Positions 9,435-17,832 of a stretch of DNA of 64,000 bases are shown here, in pieces (within the stretch, counting starts at the first letter, position 1; each line of letters opens with the position of its first letter). The stretch lies in contig NZ_JACFRN010000002.1 of the NCBI RefSeq assembly GCF_016100975.1, positions 272,656 through 336,655 on the forward strand. Direction: 5' to 3'. Origin of the DNA: Lactobacillus sp. W8174 (GTDB lineage Bacteria; Bacillota; Bacilli; Lactobacillales; Lactobacillaceae). A program made the translations under genes and the position numbers. A model generated the notes under the pieces. That model saw only the letters and a program-made list of their open reading frames with translations. It did not search any database and was not told the DNA's origin.

Positions 9435-9466
9435 AAAGCAGCTGAATCAGCGATTCAGCTGTTTAT
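9435..9466. terminator. Bidirectional terminator between ABC genes and HD gene
   Basis: A 10-bp stem CAGCTGAATC/GATTCAGCTG with a 3-base loop at 9439-9461 is flanked by T-rich sequence on the right and A-rich sequence on the left. It serves both converging transcripts and touches the stop codon of the leftward gene. Confidence 0.75.
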
Positions 9467-10824
9467 TTATTTTTTGGCTTTCTCAAGTATCGCAAAGTAC
9501 CATTTTTAACATAACGCTGAAATTTTTGGTATAAAGGGTCAAAAATTTGGGGTTCATCGCTATTTGACATCATGATTTTAGGAAAGAAGAAACGTTCGTC
9601 ACCCTGCAATGTGCCATTCAATGAACGTACGAGAGGACTCAAATGTGATAATTCGATTAATTGCCCATCGTCTTGCATGATTTCAATTTGACTGTTAGCA
9701 TTTTTACCAGTTGGTTTATAAGCATCATAAGGTTCATCAAAAGCTGAATTGGTATCGGTGTAATAATTTGGATCAAAACCAGCCTGTTTGATTAAATCTT
9801 TTAATTTTGGCAACAGATTTTTGGTTTCTTGGTTGATACATACGCTGGCTAAGGGCTTTCTGAAGAGATAACGCATAGCTAAATCGGAGAGAATTGGGTC
9901 ATTAGCTTTCGTCCACATTGAAAAATTGGTTTCCATTACGCCATCATCTAGCTTCAAGTAATCATCAAGTGTCCAGTCATTTGCTAGAAATTTTGCTAAA
10001 CTAGGAGTTACCGGCAAATTACCTTGCTTGTAAATTATTTTTGCTCTTTCAAGCAAATGCTGTAAAATAACTTCCATTGACCGCCCGACTCTGTGGAAAT
10101 AAACCTGTTGATACATTTGATAACGAGAAACAATATAATCTTCAACAGCATGCATTCCCGCCATGGTAAAGCAAATTCCTTCGCTGTATGGACGGATTTC
10201 TTGCAAAATTCTGGATAAATCAAATTTTCCGTAAGTAACCCCAGTGAAATAGGCATCGCGTTGCAAGTAGTCCATTCTGTCAGCGTCTGCTTGACTAGAA
10301 ATCATTTTAACTACTTGGGGATTAGGATAAGTTTTAGCTATCACACTTGCTACAAGAGCAGGAAAATTCGGTGAAACTGTTTGCAAGACTTGGTTAACTT
10401 CTGTACTGGGGTCAGTGATAATCTTTTGCCCAATTTTTTCATGATTAGTGCCAAAAAGGTGTTCAAAGGTATGTGAATACGGGCCATGTCCAATATCATG
10501 CAAGAGACCAGCACATTCGACTAATAATCTGTTACTATCATCCCAAAGTCCATCGCCTGAACGTTGCGATGGGTATTTTTTTGCAAAAATATTACAAATT
10601 CTGCGAGTTAACTCATAAACTCCTAGATTATGCTCGAATCGAGTATGCGTTGCACCAGGAAAAACATAGGCAATAGGACCAAGTTGCTTAATTCTGCGCA
10701 TTCTTTGAAATTCCTGAGTTTTCAGAATATCAAGTATAACTTCGTCTTCAATGTGGATGTATTCGTGAACTGGATCTCTTAAAACTACTTCTTTTTTAAG
10801 TTTACTGTTATGAAAATTTGGCAT
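9463..10824 (-). CDS. HD-domain phosphohydrolase (YwfO/dGTPase-like)
   Basis: A 453-residue cytoplasmic protein with the metal-binding HD signature near residue 105: HTRFEH, then LLHDIGHGPYSHTFEH, and further on ADRMDYLQRDAYFTG, all typical of the deoxynucleoside-triphosphate triphosphohydrolase-like family (B. subtilis YwfO, E. faecalis EF1143). Known members remove triphosphate from dNTPs; the exact substrate here is inferred. The start at 10824 has an RBS (AGGAG) and a minus-strand TATAAT box lies at 10872-10877. The gene stands alone between a converging ABC operon and a diverging Rgg gene. It helps balance nucleotide pools; no purine-type regulation is visible. Confidence 0.88.
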   Translation of the reverse strand: MPNFHNSKLKKEVVLRDPVHEYIHIEDEVILDILKTQEFQRMRRIKQLGPIAYVFPGATHTRFEHNLGVYELTRRICNIFAKKYPSQRSGDGLWDDSNRLLVECAGLLHDIGHGPYSHTFEHLFGTNHEKIGQKIITDPSTEVNQVLQTVSPNFPALVASVIAKTYPNPQVVKMISSQADADRMDYLQRDAYFTGVTYGKFDLSRILQEIRPYSEGICFTMAGMHAVEDYIVSRYQMYQQVYFHRVGRSMEVILQHLLERAKIIYKQGNLPVTPSLAKFLANDWTLDDYLKLDDGVMETNFSMWTKANDPILSDLAMRYLFRKPLASVCINQETKNLLPKLKDLIKQAGFDPNYYTDTNSAFDEPYDAYKPTGKNANSQIEIMQDDGQLIELSHLSPLVRSLNGTLQGDERFFFPKIMMSNSDEPQIFDPLYQKFQRYVKNGTLRYLRKPKNK

Positions 10825-11014
10825 GTCAAATCTCCTAAAGCTGTTATATTAAAATGTTGTTAATACCTTAAATTATAACAAACTTAGACTCATTAGTTTA
10901 ACATCATTGTTCTTTTAGCTTATTTTATTAAAATTAAATAATAAGTTTTGCCAGCTTTCTCAAATGTGCTCATAATTATGAAGTCATATATAGCATAAAA
11001 AGATAGGAGATTAA

Positions 11015-11860
11015 ATGAACTATATAGGTAAAAAATTAAAAAGTTTACGTCAAGAATTAGGATTGACTCAAACAGAAATGGCAGCTGGTGTTATTTCTGT
11101 TTCATTTTATTCAAAGGTAGAAAGAGGACTAAATGATATTGGAGTAAATGACTTTTTAGATATTTTGCAAAAGCATAATGTGAGTCCACAAAGTTTTTTA
11201 GGGGATTATAAGCTTGAAAAAGATAATAAAAGGAAAGTAATTTCACTAATGAATAGTTTTTTGAAAGCTGCTTATGCCAACGATGATTATGAAATTAATT
11301 CAATAATTAAATTATTTGAAAAAATTCAGCCACAAACTCCTTTCATAAAATATACTGTATTAGCTACTAAATTGATAGCGAATACTCATGATGATAAGGC
11401 TTTAAAAAGATTGAGTAATGCTGAGAAAAGCAAGATTAAAAAATTGATTTTCCGAAAGGACACGGATGAAAATGAATATTATAGAATAATATTAATGGCA
11501 AATTTAATACAAATTTATAACGTAGATGATGCATCATTTTTGGTAAGGAATATGATTAGAAAATATCAGAATTTTAATAAAATGGACAGAAAAATGCTAT
11601 CAGCAATAAGTGCCCTAATGATTAATTATATTGACTGGTGCATGAAAAAAGGTAGAAAAGAACTTTGTCATGATGCTTTATTATATATTGAACAGCTACC
11701 AAGCAATATGGAATTAGCTTTTATAAAAATATTAGGTAAATTTTATGAAGATTTAATTGCAGGAAAAAGAAAAGAAGCTAAACAAATTTTGAATATATTG
11801 AAAGAATCTGGTTATGAGGTAAATGTAAAAAGAATAGTTAAAATAAATTTTCAAATATGA
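11015..11860 (+). CDS. Rgg/GadR/MutR-family transcriptional regulator
   Basis: A 281-residue protein with an N-terminal XRE helix-turn-helix (residues 5-60: KLKSLRQELGLTQTEMA, then SFYSKVERG) followed by about 220 residues of helical repeats, the layout and length of Rgg regulators. Rgg proteins bind short exported-and-reimported peptides (SHP-type) through the helical domain and switch target promoters. Very AT-rich, with AGA/ATA codons common, unlike the neighbouring housekeeping genes, suggesting later acquisition. The RBS is AGGAG. A 14-codon hydrophobic peptide gene lies 71 bases downstream in the same direction, and a flavoprotein gene after that; both are candidate targets. The pairing with the peptide is an inference from position and size. 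Confidence 0.88.
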   Translation: MNYIGKKLKSLRQELGLTQTEMAAGVISVSFYSKVERGLNDIGVNDFLDILQKHNVSPQSFLGDYKLEKDNKRKVISLMNSFLKAAYANDDYEINSIIKLFEKIQPQTPFIKYTVLATKLIANTHDDKALKRLSNAEKSKIKKLIFRKDTDENEYYRIILMANLIQIYNVDDASFLVRNMIRKYQNFNKMDRKMLSAISALMINYIDWCMKKGRKELCHDALLYIEQLPSNMELAFIKILGKFYEDLIAGKRKEAKQILNILKESGYEVNVKRIVKINFQI

Positions 11861-11931
11861 AAATATAGATACTTTTTTTAATTTGAGAGCTATCATTTAA
11901 TAAAGAAATTTACTAGAAAGGGAGTGTAAAT

Positions 11932-11976
11932 ATGGACTTGTTGAGAAATGTAATTATTATTTTACCTGAACCATAG
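11932..11976 (+). CDS. Candidate Rgg-associated signalling mini-peptide (14 residues)
   Basis: ATG to TAG encodes MDLLRNVIIILPEP. The start is preceded by a near-ideal RBS (AAGGGAG, 8 bases upstream) and the gene is followed 26 bases later by a 12-bp-stem terminator, so a tiny but complete transcription unit is drawn around it. It lies directly downstream of an Rgg regulator, where SHP-type pheromone genes are commonly found. The run VIIIL recalls the hydrophobic cores of known SHP peptides, but the PEP tail and the absence of a real leader are unlike the classic ones; it could act as a leaderless peptide or be trimmed. It is too short for standard gene finders. Whether it is translated, exported or sensed is unknown. 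Confidence 0.6.
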   Translation: MDLLRNVIIILPEP

Positions 11977-12002
11977 ATTTAATTCAAAATAAAAAATTAA
12001 CG

Positions 12003-12036
12003 AAATAGGTAAATGCTCATATTTACCTATTTTTCT
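12003..12036 (+). terminator. Terminator after the mini-peptide gene
   Basis: Perfect 12-bp stem AAATAGGTAAAT/ATTTACCTATTT (12003-12014 and 12021-12032), six-base loop, then TTTTT. It separates the peptide unit from the flavoprotein gene. Confidence 0.88.
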
Positions 12037-12061
12037 ATGTAAAAAAGTATTAGTTACCTTA

Positions 12062-12090
12062 TTCACAATATCTGAATTTAGAATTATAAT
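12062..12090 (+). promoter_or_regulatory. Promoter of the flavoprotein gene
   Basis: TTCACA (12062-12067), 17-base spacer, TATAAT (12085-12090). It lies 40 bases before the start codon and after the terminator of the peptide gene, so the flavoprotein has its own promoter. Confidence 0.72.
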
Positions 12091-12131
12091 TAAGTTGTCT
12101 ATATCAGAGGTTTTTATATGGAGGCTTAATA

Positions 12132-13964
12132 ATGGATAATGAACACGGTTTTAAATGGGATGCTGTTTATGATGTAATAGTTTTAGGATTTGGTGGTGCT
12201 GGTGCTACAGCTGCCAGGTTTGCGGCAGACAGTGGTGCTAAAGTTTTATTGGTAGATAGTGCGCCAGAAGGTCATGAGGGTGGTAATACACGCTACGCTG
12301 GTCAAATGGTAGGAGCTGGTACGGATTATGAGGCTTTAAAAAAGTACCATGAAAACTTGGCGGCACCTTTGAAGCCAGACAAAGAACCCTTCAACAATTT
12401 AATTGAAGGGATGGCAAATATGAGTGAATATTTTGAAAAATATTTGGGTGTTAAACCAGTAAGTATGAAAAAATTGTTGGCTGGTACTCCTTCAACCAAA
12501 TATGTGACTGAATATCCTGAACTGCCTTGTGCTGATTCTTATGATGATTACTTAGTTCATAATGGCACAAGCGATGCCGCCTTGTGGAAACTTTTACGCC
12601 AAAAAGTATTAGATCGTTCAGAAAAAATTACTGTTTGGTACAGCAGTCCAGCTAAACATTTAGTTCAAGATGGAGCTTCAAAAATTGTTTTAGGTGCTCA
12701 AATTGAACGAGATCATGTCTTACGCAACATTAAAGCAAATAACGGTGTAGTTTTAGCGGTCGGTGGTTTTGAAAATAATAAGGAAATGATCCAGACATTT
12801 TTGCAGTCTTCTTATTTGTCACCAATTGGTTCTCTGTACAATAAGGGTGATGGCATTAAAATGCTGGAAGAAGTAAATGCTCAATTGTGGAATATGCGGT
12901 CTTTTGAATCACTTGGTCAATTTCATGGCCTTTCACCAAGGCAAAAAGAAGGCATTCGTTCGACATATGCTTTAAATGTCTTTTGGTCAGAAATAGCAAA
13001 AGGTAGTGCAATCGTTGTTGGTGAAGATGGTAGTCGTTACTTCAATGAAGCAGAACTAAATCGACATGGTCATATTTATAATCATGGTGATTGGGTAGTA
13101 CCGTTGAATCAAAACCATCCTTATATGATTTTTGATCAGAAAAAATACGAAGAACTTCAAAATGAACCAAATGATGGTCTTAAAGTGCCTCATTTCTTGG
13201 ATAATATTATTAAGGCTGATACAATTGCTGATTTAGCTTCTGCAATTGGTAAAGATCCCGAAATTTTGTCTCAAACAATTTCAGAGTTCAATTTTATGGC
13301 GCAACAAGGAAAAGACTATGCTTATCACCGCGACCCTGCAACTTTGCGTGCATTTAGTCAAAATGGGCCATTTTATGCAATTGCTCTGAGACAAAATATG
13401 CTTAATACTCAGGGTGGCGGCCGGCGTGACGGTCATGCTCAAGTACTAAATCCTAATGGGACTCCAATTCCGCATTTGTTTGAAGCAGGAGAATTAGGTT
13501 CACCATTTGTTAATAAATATACTACCGGTGGTAATATTGCCGATTGCTTAATTTCTGGTAAAATTGCTGGAGAAAATGCTGCTGCTACTAAACAGGATTT
13601 ATCTAGAATCGGTACAACGGATTTAACTAGTGCGCCAATTAATGATAATTTTGTTGCCTCAAGTGATGAAGGCGCTCAAAAATTTAAAGTCGGTCCTAAT
13701 CAATATTTAGGATACAGTAATCAAGGTATGGGAGATGGCGTGGTTGTCAGAACTACCTTGGATGAAGCAGGCAAGATTGTGGATGTCGAAATTTTAAAGC
13801 AAACTGAAAGTGATGACTACGGCTCAAAAGCGGTTAAAGAGTTACCTCAAAAAATGGTTGAGCAAAACACCTACGATGTCGATGCTGTTTCTGGAGCATC
13901 AGAAACCAGCAGAGCAATAAAAGAAGCTGTCAAAGACTCCTTGAGTAAAGCAAAGAAGAAGTAA
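12132..13964 (+). CDS. Fumarate reductase-type flavoprotein with C-terminal FMN-binding domain
   Basis: A 610-residue protein. Residues 14-45 hold the FAD-binding motif VIVLGFGGAGATAARFAA; the middle is the FAD_binding_2/succinate dehydrogenase flavoprotein-like reductase domain with TGGNIADCLISGKIAGENAA; residues 520-605 form an FMN_bind domain ending in DAVSGASETS, which resembles the site where ApbE attaches FMN covalently. Family members reduce fumarate, urocanate or related enoates. There is no signal peptide or membrane segment, so it should act in the cytoplasm, like the soluble fumarate reductases of fermenting bacteria; it could serve as an electron sink. The RBS is GGAGG. The substrate cannot be fixed from sequence. 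The usual domain order in the family often has FMN_bind at the N-terminus; here it is at the C-terminus. Confidence 0.88.
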   Translation: MDNEHGFKWDAVYDVIVLGFGGAGATAARFAADSGAKVLLVDSAPEGHEGGNTRYAGQMVGAGTDYEALKKYHENLAAPLKPDKEPFNNLIEGMANMSEYFEKYLGVKPVSMKKLLAGTPSTKYVTEYPELPCADSYDDYLVHNGTSDAALWKLLRQKVLDRSEKITVWYSSPAKHLVQDGASKIVLGAQIERDHVLRNIKANNGVVLAVGGFENNKEMIQTFLQSSYLSPIGSLYNKGDGIKMLEEVNAQLWNMRSFESLGQFHGLSPRQKEGIRSTYALNVFWSEIAKGSAIVVGEDGSRYFNEAELNRHGHIYNHGDWVVPLNQNHPYMIFDQKKYEELQNEPNDGLKVPHFLDNIIKADTIADLASAIGKDPEILSQTISEFNFMAQQGKDYAYHRDPATLRAFSQNGPFYAIALRQNMLNTQGGGRRDGHAQVLNPNGTPIPHLFEAGELGSPFVNKYTTGGNIADCLISGKIAGENAAATKQDLSRIGTTDLTSAPINDNFVASSDEGAQKFKVGPNQYLGYSNQGMGDGVVVRTTLDEAGKIVDVEILKQTESDDYGSKAVKELPQKMVEQNTYDVDAVSGASETSRAIKEAVKDSLSKAKKK

Positions 13965-14026
13965 AAGATCTTTTTACTATTCTAAAAGCTAAAATCGATT
14001 ATGAAATTTTAATAAGGATTTATCAG

Positions 14027-14050
14027 AAGACGAAGAATTTCGTCTTTTTT
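14027..14050. terminator. Terminator between the flavoprotein gene and birA
   Basis: Stem AAGACGAA/TTCGTCTT with a four-base loop at 14027-14046, followed by TTTT. It ends the forward flavoprotein transcript and may also act on the converging birA transcript. Confidence 0.75.
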
Positions 14051-14055
14051 GTTTG

Positions 14056-14820
14056 CTAAAAATTTCTTACTTTTGTGACCTCGCCAGCATTAAAACTTTT
14101 TAAACCTGTTTCGGTTTCTAAAACTAAATTTGCCTGTTGCGTTAAGTCTGTCACTTTTCCCTTTATTTTTTGTTTGCCGAGTGCCAGTACTACGTCATGA
14201 TTCATTAGTGCCAGCTTCTCTTTGTAATCAGGCAGAAAATTGCTTTGATCAAATTGAGGAATAAATTCTAATAAATTTTTTATGATTTGAGCGATAAATT
14301 GGCAAATATGCTTTTCACTGGGAATTTTTGTTAGTAAGTTGCCAGCTGTGTTTAATTCATTATGCAAATGATCCTGGTAAAGATTACAGCCAATGCCAAT
14401 AACAGCAACTTGGGGCTGTGGTAATTCAACTAAGATACCAGCTATTTTTTTACCTTTAAAAAGCAGATCATTCACCCACTTGAATTGAGTCTCTACATGA
14501 AATACCTCATTAATAGCTAAATGCAGTTGCCAGGCAATACCTGTAGTTAATAATCCTTGATTCTGCCAGTTCAATTGCGGCACTTTGATAACAAGTGATA
14601 AATAAATGCCACCTTTTTGTGAAATAAAGTGACGACTTTGTTTACCGTAGCCAGAGGTTTGCTCATCACTTCCGTATAGCACTGGACCTAAATATCCCTT
14701 AGAAGCTAGTTTTTGTTTTGCATACAAATTTGTGGAATTAATACTTCTCCACCAATTAATTTCTAGTTGAAATTTGTTTAACAATATTTTGAGATATGCT
14801 TCTTTTTTTGAACTATTCAT
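14056..14820 (-). CDS. birA: Biotin-[acetyl-CoA carboxylase] ligase, short form
   Basis: Activates biotin with ATP and transfers it to the lysine of AccB, which is encoded 6 kb away in the facing fatty-acid operon. The 254-residue length matches the catalytic and C-terminal domains only: the N-terminal DNA-binding domain of bifunctional BirA is missing, so it is not expected to repress. Motifs: STNLYAKQKL near residue 30, the biotin/ATP loop SGYGKQSRHF (normally GRGRxGR), and KWVNDLLFKGKKIAGILVE with the catalytic-site lysine. The position beside fab genes supports the assignment. The gene diverges from fabT, and a TTTGA-GAT-TCAAA palindrome lies about 40 bases upstream of its start. Confidence 0.92.
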   Translation of the reverse strand: MNSSKKEAYLKILLNKFQLEINWWRSINSTNLYAKQKLASKGYLGPVLYGSDEQTSGYGKQSRHFISQKGGIYLSLVIKVPQLNWQNQGLLTTGIAWQLHLAINEVFHVETQFKWVNDLLFKGKKIAGILVELPQPQVAVIGIGCNLYQDHLHNELNTAGNLLTKIPSEKHICQFIAQIIKNLLEFIPQFDQSNFLPDYKEKLALMNHDVVLALGKQKIKGKVTDLTQQANLVLETETGLKSFNAGEVTKVRNF

Positions 14821-14861
14821 TAATAATCTATCCTTATACCTAATTGAATTTGCAAAAATGC

Positions 14862-14874
14862 TTTGAGATTCAAA
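14862..14874. promoter_or_regulatory. Possible FabT operator between birA and fabT
   Basis: Perfect palindrome TTTGA-GAT-TCAAA. FabT boxes of lactic acid bacteria are built on TTTGA and TCAAA arms, so it is a plausible operator for birA and/or the fab operon. Not proven from sequence. Confidence 0.45.
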
Positions 14875-14947
14875 CTATTTATTTTTAGAGTTTTTTAAGA
14901 AACACTTGCCTTGATAACGCAAATAAATTAATATTGCAGAAAGGAGT

Positions 14948-14976
14948 TTGACATTTAGTAAATAATACCATATCAT
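14948..14976 (+). promoter_or_regulatory. Promoter of the fab operon
   Basis: Consensus TTGACA (14948-14953), 17-base spacer, TATCAT (14971-14976). It is about 170 bases before fabT, leaving a long leader. The 14821-15146 gap otherwise holds the two candidate FabT sites and no open reading frame with an RBS. Confidence 0.7.
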
Positions 14977-15045
14977 ACTCTAATAATTTATTTTGAATAT
15001 AAAAGTATTTAAAGGAGATGCTAGTCGTTGATATAAAGCGATTTT

Positions 15046-15065
15046 ATTCGAATTAAAATTTGAAT
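15046..15065 (+). promoter_or_regulatory. Imperfect inverted repeat in the fabT leader
   Basis: ATTCGAATTA and AAATTTGAAT form an imperfect palindrome containing one TTTGAA half. It may be a second FabT-type site downstream of the promoter. Confidence 0.3.
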
Positions 15066-15146
15066 TATGGCTTTATATATGTTTATAAAAAAGAGTATCA
15101 AGATTTTATTAGTACAGATTATATAGTTGAGTAAGAGGTGATGCTA

Positions 15147-15614
15147 TTGGAGACAAGTTTAAAACGCATCAATAATCTTTTGTCCACAGTTTATTCGGAT
15201 ATTATGAAAGTCGAAGAACGTGAATTGCGAAAAAGTGAATTTAAAGATATTTCACTAAGAGAATTGCACGCGATCGATGCCATTACCATGTATGAACATA
15301 AGACCAGCTCCCAAGTAGCAAGTGAATTGATGGTAACAGCAGGTTCGTTGTCAACTATGGTTAATAACCTGGTTCGTAAGGGCTATGTCATGCGAATAAA
15401 TGGTGAAGATGATCGCAGAATAATCCGATTGGGTTTAACTAGTCGAGGACGATTAATTTATCGGGCGCATGATTCATTTCACCGCCATATGGTAAAAAAG
15501 TTTATTGAAGGCTTTGATAATGAACAGGTGGCAATTATCGAACGTGCGCTATTGAACCTGCGTGCTTTTCTTGAATTTCCGCCACGAATTGATAATAAAA
15601 GGAGCGTTAATTGA
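15147..15614 (+). CDS. fabT: MarR-family regulator of fatty-acid synthesis
   Basis: A protein of about 155 residues with the MarR winged helix: SSQVASELMVTAGSLSTMVNNLVRKGYV forms the recognition helix and DDRRIIRLGLT the wing. FabT represses fab genes when bound to long-chain acyl-ACP, so that exogenous fatty acid shuts down synthesis. It is the first gene of the fab operon, the position it has in streptococci and lactic acid bacteria. Start choice: the TTG at 15147 has the best spacing from the extended RBS GAGGTGAT; ATG 15141 or GTG 15138 would overlap that RBS. Its stop codon overlaps the fabH start. Self-regulation through the TTTGA/TCAAA repeats upstream is inferred. Confidence 0.9.
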   Translation: METSLKRINNLLSTVYSDIMKVEERELRKSEFKDISLRELHAIDAITMYEHKTSSQVASELMVTAGSLSTMVNNLVRKGYVMRINGEDDRRIIRLGLTSRGRLIYRAHDSFHRHMVKKFIEGFDNEQVAIIERALLNLRAFLEFPPRIDNKRSVN

Positions 15615-16585
15615 TGGGCTTAAGAATTAGTCAGACTGCTCATTATGTTCCTTTTAAGGTAATTACTAATGATGATTTAGCAGAGATAATGACTACCTCA
15701 GATGAATGGATCTCTTCAAGGACAGGAATAAAAGAAAGACATGTAGTTCAAGGTGAACAGACTTCAGATTTGGCATTAGCAGTAGGTCAACAGCTTTTAC
15801 AAAAAGCTAATCTCAAACCTGAACAACTAGATTTTATTATTGTGGCAACTATGTCGCCTGATTATCTGACACCTTCAACTGCAGCAATTGTGCAGGGCAA
15901 ACTGCAAGCTGGTCATGCATTAGCATTTGATATTAATGCAGCTTGTTCTGGTTTTATCTATGCTTTGGCGATCGCGGATAAATTGCTAGCTGGCCCCTAT
16001 CAACGAGGATTAGTTATCGGAGCAGAAGTTTTGTCCAAGTTGATAGATTGGCAAGAGCGCTCAACTGCTGTTCTCTTTGGGGATGGTAGTGGTGGCGTGT
16101 TAGTTGAAAAAAATTCTCAAGCAGAAGGAATAGTTGCTGAAGATTTGGCAACTTTTGGAGAGCTGGGAACAAAATTAACTGCCGGATACCAACCTTTATG
16201 TTCACCGTATAGTTCAGATAGCATTGCAAAACACAAGAAATACTTTGAGATGGACGGTAGAGCTGTTTATGACTTTGCTACTCATGAAGTACCTAATTCC
16301 ATTAGGCGAGTTTTAACAAAAGCAAACTGGGAAAAGGAAGATGTGCAGTGGTTTTTGCTCCATCAAGCAAATGGACGCATTATCTCTGCAATAGCAAAGC
16401 ATCTAAATATTCCGGAAGAAAAATTTTTGGAAAATATTGCAAAATATGGCAATACTTCTGCTGCCAGTGTGCCAATACTGTTGGATGAAGCAGTTAATTC
16501 TGGCATCATTAAACGCAATCAAAAACTAATATTAAGTGGCTTTGGTGGTGGCCTGACGGTTGCCAGTATTGCCTTAAGCTTTTAA
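15614..16585 (+). CDS. fabH: 3-oxoacyl-ACP synthase III
   Basis: Condenses acetyl-CoA with malonyl-ACP to start each fatty-acid chain. A thiolase-fold protein of about 323 residues with the catalytic triad visible: Cys in NAACSGF (about residue 112), His in LLHQANGRII, Asn in YGNTSAASVP, plus the C-terminal SGFGGGLTVASI. ATG 15614 is preferred (RBS AAAGGAG); a TTG one codon upstream is possible. The ATG overlaps the fabT TGA stop, so translation is probably coupled. Followed by acpP after 37 bases. Confidence 0.95.
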   Translation: MGLRISQTAHYVPFKVITNDDLAEIMTTSDEWISSRTGIKERHVVQGEQTSDLALAVGQQLLQKANLKPEQLDFIIVATMSPDYLTPSTAAIVQGKLQAGHALAFDINAACSGFIYALAIADKLLAGPYQRGLVIGAEVLSKLIDWQERSTAVLFGDGSGGVLVEKNSQAEGIVAEDLATFGELGTKLTAGYQPLCSPYSSDSIAKHKKYFEMDGRAVYDFATHEVPNSIRRVLTKANWEKEDVQWFLLHQANGRIISAIAKHLNIPEEKFLENIAKYGNTSAASVPILLDEAVNSGIIKRNQKLILSGFGGGLTVASIALSF

Positions 16586-16622
16586 AAACGATAAAGATAA
16601 TTTATTAAGAAAGAGAAATCAA

Positions 16623-16871
16623 ATGACTGAAGAAGAAATTTTTAACAAAGTAAAAGAAATTATTGTTGCACAAACTGGAGAAGATGAAAGTGCTGTCACA
16701 GCTCAATCCAATATAAAAAACGATTTAAATGCTGACAGTCTGGACGTGTTTGAAGTGATTAATGAATTAGAAGATGAATTTGATATCAAGATTGAAAGTG
16801 AAGAAGGTATTGAAACAGTTCAGGATTTAGTTGATTTTGTTAAAAAACAACTGGCAGCGAAAGAAGGTTAA
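16623..16871 (+). CDS. acpP: Acyl carrier protein
   Basis: An 82-residue acidic four-helix protein that carries growing acyl chains on a 4'-phosphopantetheine arm. The attachment serine is in NADSLDVFEVI, residues 38-42 region. The length and the E/D-rich helices II-III (INELEDEFDIKIESEE) are typical. It sits between fabH and fabK in the streptococcal-type order, with a weak RBS (AAAGAGA). Other ACPs (for example DltC) are equally small, but the context fixes this as the fatty-acid ACP. Confidence 0.95.
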   Translation: MTEEEIFNKVKEIIVAQTGEDESAVTAQSNIKNDLNADSLDVFEVINELEDEFDIKIESEEGIETVQDLVDFVKKQLAAKEG

Positions 16872-16874
16872 CAA

Positions 16875-17828
16875 ATGGAATTAAGTCCATTTATGAAAGA
16901 ACTGGGTCTTAAATACCCAATTTTTCAAGGAGGCATGGCCTGGGTTGCGGATGGTAAGCTGGCAGCTGCTGTTTCAAATGCTGGTGGCTTAGGAATTATT
17001 GGTTCGGGCAATGCACCTGGAAATGTAGTGGCTGACGAGATTGAATCAGCTAAATCTCTAACCAAAAGACCTTTTGGTGTCAATGTGATGTTGCTTTCGC
17101 CTTATGCAGATGAAGTGGTCAAGGTTATTTTGGCAAATAAAGACAGTGTTGCAGTTGTGACTACTGGAGCGGGTAATCCGGCAAAATACATAGAAAAGTT
17201 AAAAGATGCTGGCATTAAAGTAATCCCAGTTGTTGGTTCCGTTGCCTTGGCCAGAATGATGGAACGTGTAGGTGTTGACGCTGTTGTGGCCGAAGGGATG
17301 GAATCAGGGGGTCATATCGGAAAATTAACGACGATGGCCCTTGTACCACAAGTTGTAGATGCAGTTAAAATTCCCGTAATTGCAGCTGGAGGAATAGGCG
17401 ATGGTCGCGGTATGGCTGCTGCATTCATGTTGGGTGCTGAGGGCGTGCAAATGGGCACTCGTTTTTTAGTAGCAAGTGAATCAAAGATACACCCTAATTA
17501 TAAAAAGGCTGTTTTACGTGCCAAAGATGCCAGTACCTTAGTTACTGGTGAATATGCAGGCCATCCTTCACGGGTTTTAAAAAATAAGATGGCTAAAACG
17601 TATATCGGAATTGAAAAGGAAGAGGCGTTAAAGCCGCATCCTGATTATGACAAGTTGGAAGAATTAGGAACTGGTAGTTTGCGTAGAGCAGTAATTGACG
17701 GTGATAGCGAAACAGGTTCATTTATGGCGGGCGAGATTGCCGGTATGGTAAAAAAGGAACAACCTGCTGCTGAAATTCTGGCTGAGGTTTATAGTCAAGC
17801 AGACAAATTGCTAAGTGGGGAAAGATAA
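16875..17828 (+). CDS. fabK: FMN-dependent enoyl-ACP reductase
   Basis: A 317-residue TIM-barrel flavoprotein that reduces trans-2-enoyl-ACP with NADH in the last step of each elongation cycle. Recognisable by YPIFQGGMAWVADGKLAAAVSNAGGLGIIG at the N-terminus, the catalytic-site segment EGMESGGHIGK, and the FMN phosphate region IAAGGIGDGRGMAAAFMLGAEGVQMGTRF. Being FabK rather than FabI predicts resistance to triclosan at this step. It begins 3 bases after acpP and its end overlaps the region of the fabD start. Nitronate monooxygenases share the fold, but context decides. Confidence 0.94.
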   Translation: MELSPFMKELGLKYPIFQGGMAWVADGKLAAAVSNAGGLGIIGSGNAPGNVVADEIESAKSLTKRPFGVNVMLLSPYADEVVKVILANKDSVAVVTTGAGNPAKYIEKLKDAGIKVIPVVGSVALARMMERVGVDAVVAEGMESGGHIGKLTTMALVPQVVDAVKIPVIAAGGIGDGRGMAAAFMLGAEGVQMGTRFLVASESKIHPNYKKAVLRAKDASTLVTGEYAGHPSRVLKNKMAKTYIGIEKEEALKPHPDYDKLEELGTGSLRRAVIDGDSETGSFMAGEIAGMVKKEQPAAEILAEVYSQADKLLSGER

Positions 17829-17832
17829 GCAA

